This document shows positions 19,561-28,866 of a DNA stretch of 64,000 nt, piece by piece. This DNA comes from Bacteroidales bacterium (lineage in GTDB: Bacteria > Bacteroidota > Bacteroidia > Bacteroidales > ML635J-15): contig JAGCDJ010000031.1 of the NCBI GenBank assembly GCA_017651185.1, positions 92,959-156,958 on the forward strand, in the 5' to 3' direction. The notes beneath the pieces were generated by a model. That model was not told the origin of the DNA. It did no database searches and was given only the letters and a program-made list of their open reading frames with translations. Both the position numbers and the translations under genes were made by a program. How positions within the stretch are numbered: position 1 is the stretch's first letter; every line of letters starts with the position of its first letter.

Positions 19561-19763
19561 TCTCCTAATCCATTACAAATCCTTTGCGAAACTTGTTTTT
19601 ATCAACACTTTTATGTTAAATTAACGCATTGCAAGTTTTTTTATTGCGCTGATGATTAAATGATTAAGTATAAAAAGTTAAGCGCTGGTTTAACTGATTG
19701 ATTATTAGTGGCATGCTAATTTGTGCTTTTTTGTTTGCAAAAAAACGAATAGTTTTGTCCCCG

Positions 19764-21581
19764 ATGAAAAACTTTAAGCGAGGCATATTATATATTGTGT
19801 ATCTGTTGTTTTGGCTTGTTGCCTTTGAACTGATGCGGGTTTTCTTTATGCTGTTCAATCTGGCCAATGGTTTTTCGTGCTCGATAGGCGAATTTTTCGG
19901 TGCAATGTTGCACGGTTTGCGCATGGATTTGTCGGCAATGGCATATATAGGTATATTTGTTGTGCCTTTTTTCATTCTCTTTTCATTTATAAAGTCGCAG
20001 AAAGCATTCAAGGTGTTCATGGGCGTGCTTACTGGTTTGATGTTGTGCGTGGTTTCGTTGATGGCGGTTGGCGATGCTGAGGTTTATAGGTCGTGGCAAT
20101 TCAGGATAGATGCTTCTGTGTTGCAGTATTTTAGCAATCCGGAACTAGTATTTGCATCGACACCAATATTGAGGATTGTGATTTTGTTGGTGACGGCAAT
20201 TTTGATTACGGTTGCTCTTTTTTTCTTGTACAGATTGTGTACGCGGAAATTGTACGATGGTTTAGTCCAAGAAAAGTGCTATTCATTTTTGTTCTTGATT
20301 GTTGCGGGCGCGCTTGTGATTCCTGCACGAGGAGGGGTGGGCATAGTGCCTATAAATGCTGGGTCGGTTTATTTTTGCGACAATTCGTTCGCCAACCATT
20401 CTGCTATAAATGTGTGCTGGAATTTTGGAAGTTATTTCTTTGCCCCTGAATCGGATTTCAGCAAGTTTATATACTATGACGAGGTTGTTGAGATTCCATC
20501 AGATACGACAGCAAATCCATTTTGCGGACGGAAGATTTTAAGAGAAAAACCTGAGCAGATTGTATTTGTTCTTCTTGAAAGTTTTACATGGACAGCAATG
20601 TGCTACGACAATCCATCCGAAAGTGTTACTCCAAAGTTGATTTCGTGGCGCGACAAGGGCATTTTCTTCAGCAACTGTTATGCATCGGGCGACAGAAGTG
20701 TGCGCGGTATTGCTTCTGTTTTCAGTGGCACTCCATCTTTGCCCGACTATTCGGTAATTAAGTTTCCAGAGAAGTCGCAGCAGATGCCTTCGCTTTTACG
20801 CAAACTGTCCGACAATGGGTACAAAGATATTTCGTTCTATTATGGCGGAGATGCTAATTTTGCAAACATGAATTCGTATTTCTGTCAGAATGGAGTGGAG
20901 GTTGTGTCGCAAAACAATTTGCACCTTGATTGCAGAAAAGCATCGTGGGGTTACGATGACGAGTGTATGTTTGATGAGTTTTTCTCCCATGTCCAGAAGG
21001 TGGGTGCGGGTTCTGTTTCCATCCTTTTCACGCTTAACAGTCACGAACCATACGATGTGCCAGTGGCACCATACGGAACGAATGATGAACTTTCGCGTAG
21101 CATGAATGGCTATTATTACACCGATTCGTGCCTGAATGTTTTTCTTGAGAATATGCAGCAGTCGCCAGTTGGGGATAAGACGCTTGTGATTTTGGTGTCC
21201 GACCATGGAAAGTTGTTCCGTTCGCAGAACTGGCAAAGTTTGGATAAGAGTCACATCGTTATGCAGTGGTTGGGTGGCGCTGTCAACGAATCGTTTGTGT
21301 GTGATTTGCCTTGCGACCAGGCGGATATTTCGGCAACTTTGCTTTCTGCTTTAGGTGTTGGATATGACGAATTTCCGTTCAGCGAAAATATTTTTGGCAA
21401 GCATTGCCCGACGGCATTTTCAACATTTGGCCGTGGTTTTTCGTTTGTTAATTCTGCCGAAAGCGTTTGGTATGCCGGCGATTCTGATTCTTTTTATCCT
21501 GAAAATGTCTCGGATGAGTGTAAACGCAAAACAAAGTCGTATTGCCAGAAAGTGGCAGAGTACTATGCAGGACTAAAGTGA
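19764..21581 (+). CDS. LtaS-like membrane sulfatase/phosphoglycerol transferase family protein
   Basis: 606 residues from the ATG at 19764 (MKNFKRGILYIVYLLFWLVA); an upstream TTG at 19698 is less likely. About five N-terminal membrane helices are followed by an alkaline-phosphatase-like domain starting PEQIVFVLLESFTW. The nucleophile region is ASGDRSVRGIAS and metal-site stretches are NSHEPYD and VSDHGK. In Gram-positives this family polymerises lipoteichoic acid; in Bacteroidota, relatives are thought to transfer phospho-head groups onto envelope glycans or lipids, but the substrate here is unknown. TAGTTTTG at 19750-19757 resembles a promoter but would start RNA almost at the ATG, so either the message has hardly any leader or the match is chance. 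Confidence 0.85.
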   Translation: MKNFKRGILYIVYLLFWLVAFELMRVFFMLFNLANGFSCSIGEFFGAMLHGLRMDLSAMAYIGIFVVPFFILFSFIKSQKAFKVFMGVLTGLMLCVVSLMAVGDAEVYRSWQFRIDASVLQYFSNPELVFASTPILRIVILLVTAILITVALFFLYRLCTRKLYDGLVQEKCYSFLFLIVAGALVIPARGGVGIVPINAGSVYFCDNSFANHSAINVCWNFGSYFFAPESDFSKFIYYDEVVEIPSDTTANPFCGRKILREKPEQIVFVLLESFTWTAMCYDNPSESVTPKLISWRDKGIFFSNCYASGDRSVRGIASVFSGTPSLPDYSVIKFPEKSQQMPSLLRKLSDNGYKDISFYYGGDANFANMNSYFCQNGVEVVSQNNLHLDCRKASWGYDDECMFDEFFSHVQKVGAGSVSILFTLNSHEPYDVPVAPYGTNDELSRSMNGYYYTDSCLNVFLENMQQSPVGDKTLVILVSDHGKLFRSQNWQSLDKSHIVMQWLGGAVNESFVCDLPCDQADISATLLSALGVGYDEFPFSENIFGKHCPTAFSTFGRGFSFVNSAESVWYAGDSDSFYPENVSDECKRKTKSYCQKVAEYYAGLK

Positions 21582-21615
21582 TTGATAATTAATAATTGAC
21601 AATGGGCAATTTGTA

Positions 21616-21637
21616 GTCTCGCAATGCATTGCGAGAC
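21616..21637. repeat. Perfect 22-bp palindrome (REP-like), probable terminator
   Basis: Two 11-base arms, GTCTCGCAATG and its exact complement, with no spacer, lie in the 83-base gap between convergent genes. A short T-run follows on the plus strand (21641-21648), so it can end the sulfatase transcript. The sequence style is that of dispersed intergenic palindromes. Confidence 0.7.
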
Positions 21638-21664
21638 ATTCCTTTTTTAGGAACTGGTTTGGCC

Positions 21665-22732
21665 CTATTTTTTCAGCATTTCCTTTGCAAAGTGGTATGC
21701 ACCTATATTAATCATCATGCTGGTGTCGAATGATGAAAACAGGTATCCGCACTTTGGTATTGATGAGTATTCGACAATCTTGTCCGAGAATGGGACTTTT
21801 ACCATCTTGCTTTCCGGTTTTACGAATTCCGACAGTTGATTTTTGTCGTTAAGGCAGTAGATATTTTGGGTGACGCGTGAAATTGTAGCGTAGTTGTGCT
21901 TAAGTTCTTTTTCTACGCCGGGAAGTATAAGGTCCCTGGCTTTCGATACACCGCCACCTATTACTACAATTCCGTCGAAAATTGTAATCATGTTGGCTAT
22001 AGCGTCGCCCAAACATTCGCCCATGTGGAAATACGCCTTTTTTGCAGCCATCATATCACCTTTTTCCTCGCCTTTCCCAATGTAGTATATTTCGCGTGGC
22101 ATTGGTGTGTCTTCGAAAGGAATATTTGCATATTCGGCATAAAATCTTCGTATTGACCGTATTGCTATAAGTTCTTCGCAACTGCGGTTGTTATCAAGGC
22201 GATTCGACATTTTCCATATTTCACAAGCGGTAACATTGTCGCCACTTATGAGCATCTTGTCGTGAACGAAACCGCCGCCAAATCCCGAGCCTATCGTGAT
22301 TCCGACGACATTCCTATATCTTTTCGTGTTGCCTGCCTTTTGAAGTTCTGCGTTTATGAGTGGCAGCGAACCGGCAAGCGATTCTCCGTAGGCATACAAG
22401 TCGCCGTCGTTGTTGATGAAAACAGGCACCTTGAATATTTCCTCAAGCATAGCCTTCAATGGAACTCCACCGCGGAAACCTTTTAGGTTTTCAGTGTCGC
22501 CGATGATGCCCTGACGGTAGTCGGCAGGACCGGGGAACGCAAAACTTATGGCATCTATAGGTCCGTTGGCAAGTTCTTGCTGTTGCTTGAAACCATCAAT
22601 CATACCCTTTAGGCATAAGTCCAAATCGTGGCTGTTGGATGGTATTTTATTTGTTTCACCTATGAACTTTCCGTCCTTTATCGTTGAAAATGCGAATTTG
22701 CTTCCGCCTGCATCGAGTGTCAGTACTATCAT
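21665..22732 (-). CDS. ROK family sugar kinase-like protein
   Basis: 355 residues. ATP-binding segments are LTLDAGGSKFAF at the N-terminus and GITIGSGFGGGFV mid-protein. The catalytic-Asp segment is INNDGDLYAYGE. The usual ROK zinc signature (CxCGxxGC) is absent from the following stretch, which reads ISGDNVTACEIWKMSNRL, so it belongs to a divergent branch. There is no helix-turn-helix domain, so a kinase (glucokinase or related) is more likely than a repressor; the sugar cannot be assigned. Single gene with its own TAnnTTTG box. Confidence 0.85.
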   Translation of the reverse strand: MIVLTLDAGGSKFAFSTIKDGKFIGETNKIPSNSHDLDLCLKGMIDGFKQQQELANGPIDAISFAFPGPADYRQGIIGDTENLKGFRGGVPLKAMLEEIFKVPVFINNDGDLYAYGESLAGSLPLINAELQKAGNTKRYRNVVGITIGSGFGGGFVHDKMLISGDNVTACEIWKMSNRLDNNRSCEELIAIRSIRRFYAEYANIPFEDTPMPREIYYIGKGEEKGDMMAAKKAYFHMGECLGDAIANMITIFDGIVVIGGGVSKARDLILPGVEKELKHNYATISRVTQNIYCLNDKNQLSEFVKPESKMVKVPFSDKIVEYSSIPKCGYLFSSFDTSMMINIGAYHFAKEMLKK

Positions 22733-22759
22733 GGTCCTGCCGTTTTAAATTAGACAATA

Positions 22760-22767
22760 CAAAAGTA
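22760..22767 (-). promoter_or_regulatory. Candidate -7 box for the ROK kinase gene
   Basis: TACTTTTG on the minus strand, 27 bases before the ATG. A weak CTTG stands in for the -33 box about 20 bases upstream. Confidence 0.5.
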
Positions 22768-22807
22768 GTTTTTTGACTTGAAACAAGCAAGATTTTGTTG
22801 CGAAATC

Positions 22808-23326
22808 CTATTCGTTGAAAAACTTTGCGAAAATTTCTGCGTTAAATCCCTGTATGCGGTTGGTTAACAGTGAATTAATTTTTTCTAATGCTTTGGTTCT
22901 TTCGATTTCTACTGCTATGTATGTGGTGTATCTGCCGTTTGTTTCGCTGTATTTTTCACATGTCGGTGACAGGTCTTTGAGAAGCATTTCAATGGCATCG
23001 TTGGCAACCGATTCGAAGATTTTAATGTCGGTATTTTTGCCTTTCGATGAATATTTGGTGGCTGCCGATTTGGTGTTGTCAATAATCTTTTGGGCTAATT
23101 GTGTTCTTGCTTGGTTAATGGCTTTGTCTCGCGAAAGGTTAATGTTGCTTGATGTGGCATTTGCGATAGCGCGGAAAAAAGCGTTGTCGGATTCTCCGAG
23201 TTCGGAGCATAGTGTTGTTACTTCTGTTGTTGCTATGTTGCTTGTAATCAGATTTTTATTGTTGCTGCACGATGATAGTGCAAGTAAACAGATTATGAAG
23301 GGCGATATGATGAGCGGCAATTTCAT
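22808..23326 (-). CDS. LPP20-like lipoprotein
   Basis: 172 residues with a clear lipoprotein signal (IICLLALSSCSNN). The mature part resembles the LPP20/FlgO-type fold: AINQARTQLAQKI, then TYIAVEIERTKALEKI at the C-terminal side. Such lipoproteins sit on the outer membrane in many Gram-negatives, with no defined enzymatic role. A 181-codon frame on the opposite strand is judged a shadow because the signal peptide and family features are on this strand. Confidence 0.75.
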   Translation of the reverse strand: MKLPLIISPFIICLLALSSCSNNKNLITSNIATTEVTTLCSELGESDNAFFRAIANATSSNINLSRDKAINQARTQLAQKIIDNTKSAATKYSSKGKNTDIKIFESVANDAIEMLLKDLSPTCEKYSETNGRYTTYIAVEIERTKALEKINSLLTNRIQGFNAEIFAKFFNE

Positions 23327-23471
23327 AATGCAAATTTACAAAAAGATTTTAATTTTTTGAGGGTGATGATTGTCCTCTTCGGTTTCAACTTTTAGTTGTT
23401 GATATTTTGTCTTTGTCGGTGGGTTGTGTTCCTGTTGTCATATATACCTTTACAATCCTAAAAACTGCGAG

Positions 23472-24431
23472 ATGAGAAGTCTGCTGATGATAGTGATAAT
23501 GTTTGTGTTCGTGCCGTTGTGCTTTTCTCAGTCGGTGCAGGAGGAGTACATTCGTAAGTACTGCCAAATTGCAGTAGAGGAAATGGGCAGAACTGGCGTT
23601 CCTGCGAGCATAACCTTGGCACAGGGAATTTTGGAGTCGGGCAGTGGAACTTCGCAACTTTCGATAAAGGGAAACAATCATTTTGGAATAAAATGTCATT
23701 CCGACTGGACTGGTGGCAAGATGTATTCTGACGATGACGCCAAGAACGAATGCTTCCGCATGTATCATAATGCATCGGAGTCGTTTCGCGACCATTCTGA
23801 CTTCCTGCGCAACAACCAGCGCTACGCTTCTTTGTTCAAACTTGATGTGAGAGACTATAGAGGGTGGGCGACAGGATTGAAGAAAGCAGGTTATGCGACA
23901 AGTCCAACATACGCTACTCGTCTAATAGAAATCATTGAAAAGTACAACTTGGCGCAGTATGATTCTGGAACTTTTGTGCCTGTGTCGGTAACGTCGGATG
24001 TTATTGCTGAGGCAGTAAATACTGAAGAAACTGCTGCTGACAAGAACCCGACAAGGTATTATACCTCGAATGGCTTTGAACTTAGCATGTCGGAATATTC
24101 ATTGGGAACTAACAACAATACTGACTACATAGTATTAAAGTATCCGATGGACATACAGGTTCTGTCGCGCAAGTTGGGAATGGCTCCGTGGGAGTTGTAC
24201 AAGTACAACGACTTGCCTAAGAAATATACTATTTCGGCAGGAGAAATCATTTATTTGAAACCTAAGCGCGGCAAGGCCGAGAAGAAGTATTCGGTGCATG
24301 AGGTGCAGCGTGGCGAGACAATGCGTGACATATCGCAGAAGTACGCAGTCAAGATAAACAAACTGTACAAGATGAACGGTTGGGAGCAGGGCGTTCAACC
24401 AGTCGAAGGCTCCAAGGTAAGATTGAGATAA
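23472..24431 (+). CDS. Glucosaminidase (GH73-like) with two LysM domains
   Basis: 319 residues from the ATG at 23472, which gives a proper signal peptide (MRSLLMIVIMFVFVPLCFSQ). The glycosidase domain begins YCQIAVEEMGRTGVPASITL, with the catalytic Glu in AQGILESGSGTSQ and the family stretch NNHFGIKC. Two LysM modules follow (from DIQVLSRKLGMAPWELYKYN and from HEVQRGETMRDISQKYAVKI), which bind peptidoglycan. It should cleave the glycan strand of cell wall in the periplasm, for growth, division or turnover. Confidence 0.92.
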   Translation: MRSLLMIVIMFVFVPLCFSQSVQEEYIRKYCQIAVEEMGRTGVPASITLAQGILESGSGTSQLSIKGNNHFGIKCHSDWTGGKMYSDDDAKNECFRMYHNASESFRDHSDFLRNNQRYASLFKLDVRDYRGWATGLKKAGYATSPTYATRLIEIIEKYNLAQYDSGTFVPVSVTSDVIAEAVNTEETAADKNPTRYYTSNGFELSMSEYSLGTNNNTDYIVLKYPMDIQVLSRKLGMAPWELYKYNDLPKKYTISAGEIIYLKPKRGKAEKKYSVHEVQRGETMRDISQKYAVKINKLYKMNGWEQGVQPVEGSKVRLR

Positions 24432-24559
24432 AAGGATTGTTTCTAAGTTTCAATGGGCTGCTTCACAAGTGCGCCCGTTTCTGAGTTTCTAGGTTCGATG
24501 AGGTTTAAAATCGTTTGAGTTTGTTTATGATGGTTAGCAAAGAATTGAATTTTTGAATT

Positions 24560-24594
24560 TTTGAATCATTGAATCAAAATTTACTCTACCTTTG
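24560..24594 (+). promoter_or_regulatory. Promoter of the DUF1573 gene
   Basis: TTTG at 24560-24563 and TACCTTTG at 24587-24594, 23 bases apart, fit the Bacteroidota -33/-7 pattern and lie just before the ATG at 24611. Confidence 0.65.
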
Positions 24595-24610
24595 TAAAAA
24601 AATTATAGTC

Positions 24611-25168
24611 ATGAAAAGGATACTTTTTATTGTTGCAATCATGTTGATTGCAGGTGTGGCATTTTCGCAGGAGAATGCTCCAAAGAAGGAAAAGAAGGAC
24701 AAAGTTGAGACCGAAAATGTTGAAAAACGTTCTAGCATTCTATTCGATAAGTTAGTTTATGATTTCGGAGCAGTGGAAAAAGGGGGGGATGCAAGTTGTG
24801 TTTTCACTTTCAAGAATGTGACCAAGAAACCCGTTACTCTCACGAATGTAAGGACATCGTGCGGTTGTACGGCTGCCGACTGGCCAAAGGAACCGATAGC
24901 AAAGAAGAAAAAAGGTTCTATAAAGGTAAAATATGACAGCAATAGGGTTGGCAAGTTCACCAAGACAATAAAGGTGTTTATTGAAGGAGAAGAAAACCCT
25001 ATTCAGTTGGAAATCAAGGGAACTATCGTTGCTCCGAACGCAAATAGTATAAAATCCGAACCTGTCGAGAAAAAAGTCAACGATGCCGATAAGGCAAAGG
25101 TAAAGGAAGAACCTAAGGTTCAGATTAATGATGTTAAGTCGAAGGAAGTTAAAACTGAAAAGAAGTAA
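24611..25168 (+). CDS. Secreted DUF1573 domain protein
   Basis: 185 residues from the ATG at 24611; an upstream TTG would add 14 residues that overlap the promoter. Signal peptide MKRILFIVAIMLIAGVAFSQ. The core has the DUF1573 pattern: FDKLVYDFGAVEKGGDASCV, then TLTNVRTSCGCTAADW with the typical CGC, an Ig/ASPM-like beta-sandwich. The C-terminal tail is Lys/Glu-rich and likely disordered. Function of the family is unknown. An A5-G7 homopolymer run (24777-24788) lies within codons for EKGG. The aminotransferase gene follows after 36 bases and may share the transcript. Confidence 0.85.
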   Translation: MKRILFIVAIMLIAGVAFSQENAPKKEKKDKVETENVEKRSSILFDKLVYDFGAVEKGGDASCVFTFKNVTKKPVTLTNVRTSCGCTAADWPKEPIAKKKKGSIKVKYDSNRVGKFTKTIKVFIEGEENPIQLEIKGTIVAPNANSIKSEPVEKKVNDADKAKVKEEPKVQINDVKSKEVKTEKK

Positions 25169-25204
25169 AAAAGTTTTGTACAATAAATTATAAATTAAAC
25201 AGAT

Positions 25205-26404
25205 ATGCCACAGATATCAGAAAAAGGAAAAAACATGCCGTCGTCGCCAATCCGTAAGCTCGTTCCTTACGCAGACGCAGCAAAGGCAAGAGGTGTAAAG
25301 GTTTATCATCTCAACATCGGTCAGCCCGACATCAAGACTCCAGAAGTTGCTTTGGAGGCAGTAAAGAATATGACCGACAAGGTTATAGCATATAGTCATA
25401 CCGCAGGTAATATTTCTTACAGAAAGAAATTGGCTGCTTTCTACCAGAAGATTGGCATCGATGTTACTGAAAACGATATGCTTATCACAACTGGCGGTTC
25501 AGAAGCAATAGTTTTCGCATTTATGACAACCCTTAACCTTGGCGATGAGGTAATTGTTCCAGAACCATTCTACGCAAACTACAATGGTTTCGCAATGCAG
25601 GCAGGCGTTGTTATTAAACCTATCACATCAAGCATAAAGAACGATTTCGCTCTTCCGTCAATCGATGAGTTCGAAAAGGTTATCACACCTAAGACCAAAG
25701 GTATTGTAATCTGCAATCCTAACAATCCAACAGGTTATCTTTATTCAAAGGAAGAACTCCTTCAGTTGGCAGAAATCGTTAAGAAGCATGACCTTTACCT
25801 ATATGCAGATGAGGTTTACCGTGAATTCTGCTACGATGGACACAAGCACTTCTCGACAATGCACATTCCTGGAATTGAACAGAATGTAATCATGATGGAC
25901 TCGGTTTCGAAGCGCTACAGCATGTGCGGTGTTCGTGTTGGTTGCATGGTAACAAAGAACAAGGAAGTTATTGCTACAGCAACAAAGTTTGCTCAGGCTC
26001 GTCTTTGCCCGCCTTCATTCGGTCAAGTTGCTGCCGAGGCTGCTATTGATACTCCCGACCAGTACTTCCACGAAGTTTACGAAGAATACATTGCTCGTCG
26101 TAACTTTATGGTTAAGGGTTTGAATGAAATTCCGGGCGTATATTGTCCTAATCCTAAGGGTGCTTTCTACACAGTAGTTAAGCTTCCTATCGACGATTCC
26201 GACAAGTTTGCAAAGTGGATGCTCGAAGAATTCCAGTACAATGGACAGACCGTAATGGTTGCTCCTGCAACTGGCTTCTACAACACTCCTGGACTTGGCA
26301 AGAACGAAGTTCGCGTTGCATACGTCCTCAAGATTGAAGACCTCAAGAATGCAATCGAGGTTTTGAAGCACGCTTTGGAAGTATATCCAGGCAGAACAAT
26401 GTAA
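25205..26404 (+). CDS. Class I/II PLP-dependent aminotransferase
   Basis: 399 residues, full length for a fold-type I aminotransferase. Visible motifs: NIGQPDIKTP at the N-terminus, TTGGSEAIVFAF, CNPNNPTGYLY, YADEVYREF and the PLP-binding Lys in DSVSKRYSMCGVRVG near residue 236. The subclass (Ib) includes aspartate, aromatic and broad-specificity enzymes; the amino acid used cannot be fixed from sequence. A terminator follows. Confidence 0.92.
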   Translation: MPQISEKGKNMPSSPIRKLVPYADAAKARGVKVYHLNIGQPDIKTPEVALEAVKNMTDKVIAYSHTAGNISYRKKLAAFYQKIGIDVTENDMLITTGGSEAIVFAFMTTLNLGDEVIVPEPFYANYNGFAMQAGVVIKPITSSIKNDFALPSIDEFEKVITPKTKGIVICNPNNPTGYLYSKEELLQLAEIVKKHDLYLYADEVYREFCYDGHKHFSTMHIPGIEQNVIMMDSVSKRYSMCGVRVGCMVTKNKEVIATATKFAQARLCPPSFGQVAAEAAIDTPDQYFHEVYEEYIARRNFMVKGLNEIPGVYCPNPKGAFYTVVKLPIDDSDKFAKWMLEEFQYNGQTVMVAPATGFYNTPGLGKNEVRVAYVLKIEDLKNAIEVLKHALEVYPGRTM

Positions 26405-26424
26405 GAATCAAATCATTGTTAGAT

Positions 26425-26450
26425 AAAGCCGTCCTCGTGGCGGCTTTTTT
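26425..26450 (+). terminator. Terminator after the aminotransferase gene
   Basis: AAGCCG (26426-26431) pairs with CGGCTT (26441-26446) around a 9-nt loop and is followed by a T-run. Confidence 0.8.
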
Positions 26451-28068
26451 ATTGCTTTTCTGCGAAAAATTCTTCTGGATTTGAGCAGACTATTGTGTCC
26501 GATAATGTGCAGACCGAAATTCTGCCGTTGTCGGCAATCCTATTCAGGCGGCCAAGCACATCCTTGCGTTCTTCGAAAGTGTCGCGAAAAACTTGATTCT
26601 CAACGACAATGTAGTCGAAATCCCATGTTAATGCTGGATTTACGATGTTTTCCTTGTGCCACATTACCGAAAAGCCCTTGCGTTTCATTTGTATGAAAGA
26701 ACCATTCTGCGGATAAGTGTAGAGCGATAGAATCTTTGTGTTGCGTGGAATGTTTAGAGAATCAAGGAATTGGTCTGCACCATCAAAGTTGAGGTAGGTT
26801 TTGTATGCACCGTCTTCTATCCAGCGACGGCTAACCTGTGTTTCATTCACATTGGAAATCATAAAGAAACATAATATGCCCAAAGCAACAAGACTTATTC
26901 CTCCCACCACATAATTCTTTATCCGAGGCAATGCGCTTAGCATCAATGCATAAAGCATCAGTATGGGCAAGAAGAATGTATCAACGAAATAGTAGTCGTG
27001 GTTTGGAAACTGCCTTATCATTGCAATTAAAAACAATAGGCAGCCAATAAGATATATAATTGGAAGAAACCATATTGTCAGTTGGTTTTTCTTCGTTTTC
27101 CCGTCCTTGTTTTTCAGTTTCATTATCAACCTTATGATACCTGCAATCACAGACAATCCTGCCAATACTTCGAAAATGCGGTAATGTAATTTCTGGAAAT
27201 ACTGGTATTCCCAATTATTTTTTGCATCGTTAAGAAAGTCACGAAAATCTTCAACGTTGTCGGCTGGCATAAGTTCGTTGAGGAATAGTGAGCCATATTG
27301 GCTTCGCAGATGCGAGTTCCATAACATATATGCGACAATTAGCGCAAACGATATTATAACGGTTGGCAGTTTGTCAGCGAAAGTGCTTTCCTTGCGGAAA
27401 ATTCTCAAGAGTTCAAATCCCAGTACGGCAATAAGTTCGATGGCAAAACTTGTCCGCATTAGCGTTGCTAGTGCCATTAACAGTATGCCCAAGTGGAAAA
27501 ATTTCTTTTTGCCTTGCTTCACATATTTTATGTATGCCCACATTCCGACAACACCCATTGCAAACGCAGGTATTCCGGGCAAAAATCCGTTGAAATAGTA
27601 GGCGTACACAGGTGATGTCATTGCTATTGCAGTGACAAACAACGATTTCTGGAAATCTTCGGTAATGAGATATGAAAGTTTGTACAGGAAAAATAGTCCG
27701 ATGAAACTGCAAATCATTGTCCATAATCGGAAAACCCACGGCGATGTAGTTCCAAAAAGTTTCATCAAAAGGGCGACAATGTATTCGTGTATAGGAAAAT
27801 CTACAGCAGTAATGGTTGTGTCGTATGCTTCTTCCCACCATCCGGGGAATTGTTTGTTGTAAATCATAGTTTCGGGGTGGAACAGGTCGAAATCGTTGTC
27901 GAGAAATCCTATGGCGAGTGCGTATCTGTCGTCCTGTGCCCAAGCGTGTATGAATGCTGGAAACTCGTTCAAATATTTGAATTGTATGCCTATGCCTAAT
28001 GCAACGATAAAAGCGGCAGCAATTAGGAAACCTTTTGTGTTTATTTTTTCGTAGTCTATGAGTTTCAT
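26449..28068 (-). CDS. Polytopic GT-C type glycosyltransferase-like membrane protein
   Basis: 539 residues from the ATG at 28068, the first start beyond the promoter. Around ten hydrophobic helices fill the first ~430 residues, with a soluble C-terminal part. The first loop carries AWAQDDRYALA, an acidic pair where GT-C enzymes such as ArnT and PMT bind the lipid-linked donor, and IHEYIVALLMKLFG before the next helix. A role in adding a sugar from a polyprenyl donor to an envelope glycan, lipid or protein is inferred from fold only. Confidence 0.75.
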   Translation of the reverse strand: MKLIDYEKINTKGFLIAAAFIVALGIGIQFKYLNEFPAFIHAWAQDDRYALAIGFLDNDFDLFHPETMIYNKQFPGWWEEAYDTTITAVDFPIHEYIVALLMKLFGTTSPWVFRLWTMICSFIGLFFLYKLSYLITEDFQKSLFVTAIAMTSPVYAYYFNGFLPGIPAFAMGVVGMWAYIKYVKQGKKKFFHLGILLMALATLMRTSFAIELIAVLGFELLRIFRKESTFADKLPTVIISFALIVAYMLWNSHLRSQYGSLFLNELMPADNVEDFRDFLNDAKNNWEYQYFQKLHYRIFEVLAGLSVIAGIIRLIMKLKNKDGKTKKNQLTIWFLPIIYLIGCLLFLIAMIRQFPNHDYYFVDTFFLPILMLYALMLSALPRIKNYVVGGISLVALGILCFFMISNVNETQVSRRWIEDGAYKTYLNFDGADQFLDSLNIPRNTKILSLYTYPQNGSFIQMKRKGFSVMWHKENIVNPALTWDFDYIVVENQVFRDTFEERKDVLGRLNRIADNGRISVCTLSDTIVCSNPEEFFAEKQ

Positions 28069-28088
28069 TGTGAAATTGTTACATCGTG

Positions 28089-28123
28089 CAAAAGTAACTA
28101 ATAATTTTAAAACTTCAATCAAA
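28089..28123 (-). promoter_or_regulatory. Promoter of the GT-C gene
   Basis: On the minus strand TTTG (28120-28123) and TACTTTTG (28089-28096) are 23 bases apart, the same spacing as at 24560-24594. Confidence 0.6.
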
Positions 28124-28211
28124 AGTCTCGCAAGCAATCGTCAGTCTCTTGCATCTTGTCAGCACAAAATCGTAAATCAAAAATCGTAAGTCGTAAATCC
28201 AAAAATCCCCT

Positions 28212-28219
28212 TATCTTTG
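28212..28219 (+). promoter_or_regulatory. Candidate -7 box for folE-fabD
   Basis: TATCTTTG, 17 bases before the folE ATG at 28237. The upstream stretch 28166-28207 consists of short imperfect repeats of AATCGTAA and AAATC and shows no clean -33 box. Confidence 0.5.
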
Positions 28220-28236
28220 CGCAAAATTTTAAACTA

Positions 28237-28866
28237 ATGAATTATACGATACTTGACCCTGAGGAACAGGGCTATGCAAAGGTTGAGAAGTTCAACAAGG
28301 AGAAGACGGAACGACTTGCTACGTTATACAGCGAGATTCTCAGTTTGATTGGGGAGGACGTCAAACGCGAGGGACTTCTGAAAACGCCCGAGAGGGTTGC
28401 CAAGGCAATGCAGTTCCTAACTCAGGGCTACGATATGGATGCCGAGGAAATAATCCGTTCGGCAATGTTCCGCGAGGATTACCGCCAGATGGTAATTGTC
28501 AAGGATATTGAACTTTACAGCATGTGCGAGCATCACATGTTGCCATTTTATGGCAAGGCGCATGTGGCGTACATTCCTAACCACTATATTACTGGTTTGA
28601 GCAAGATTGCCCGCGTTGTGGATGTTTTCTCGCGTAGGTTACAGGTACAGGAAAGGTTGACAACGCAAATCAAGGACTGCATTCAGAATACTCTCGACCC
28701 ATTGGGTGTGGCTGTTGTCATCGAGGCACATCACATGTGCATGCAGATGCGTGGCGTGCAGAAGCAGAATTCTATTACCACGACTTCCGACTTTACGGGC
28801 GTATTCTTGAAGCAAGCAAAGACGAGACAGGAATTTTTAGCATTAATTGACAGAAACAGATTATAA
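28237..28866 (+). CDS. folE: GTP cyclohydrolase I
   Basis: 209 residues from the ATG at 28237; an earlier frame opening at 28156 runs through the promoter and is rejected. It converts GTP to dihydroneopterin triphosphate, the first step of folate (and pterin) synthesis. The zinc and active-site motif [36 protein letters not shown], and the second Cys ligand in [14 protein letters not shown] are all intact. Its stop codon overlaps the fabD start (TAATG). Confidence 0.97.
   Translation: MNYTILDPEEQGYAKVEKFNKEKTERLATLYSEILSLIGEDVKREGLLKTPERVAKAMQFLTQGYDMDAEEIIRSAMFREDYRQMVIVKDIELYSMCEHHMLPFYGKAHVAYIPNHYITGLSKIARVVDVFSRRLQVQERLTTQIKDCIQNTLDPLGVAVVIEAHHMCMQMRGVQKQNSITTTSDFTGVFLKQAKTRQEFLALIDRNRL

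Noticed and set aside
23331..23338. TAAATTTG promoter box for the LPP20-like gene (minus strand)
   Set aside because: It lies only five bases from the ATG and has no -33 box, so it is more likely chance in AT-rich DNA.
22815..23360. Plus-strand 181-codon frame
   Set aside because: Antisense to the LPP20-like lipoprotein, which has a signal peptide and family features; the opposite frame has none.
24449..24485. Hairpin GGGC...GCCC after the glucosaminidase gene
   Set aside because: Four to five pairs with a bulge and no T-run; too weak to call a terminator.
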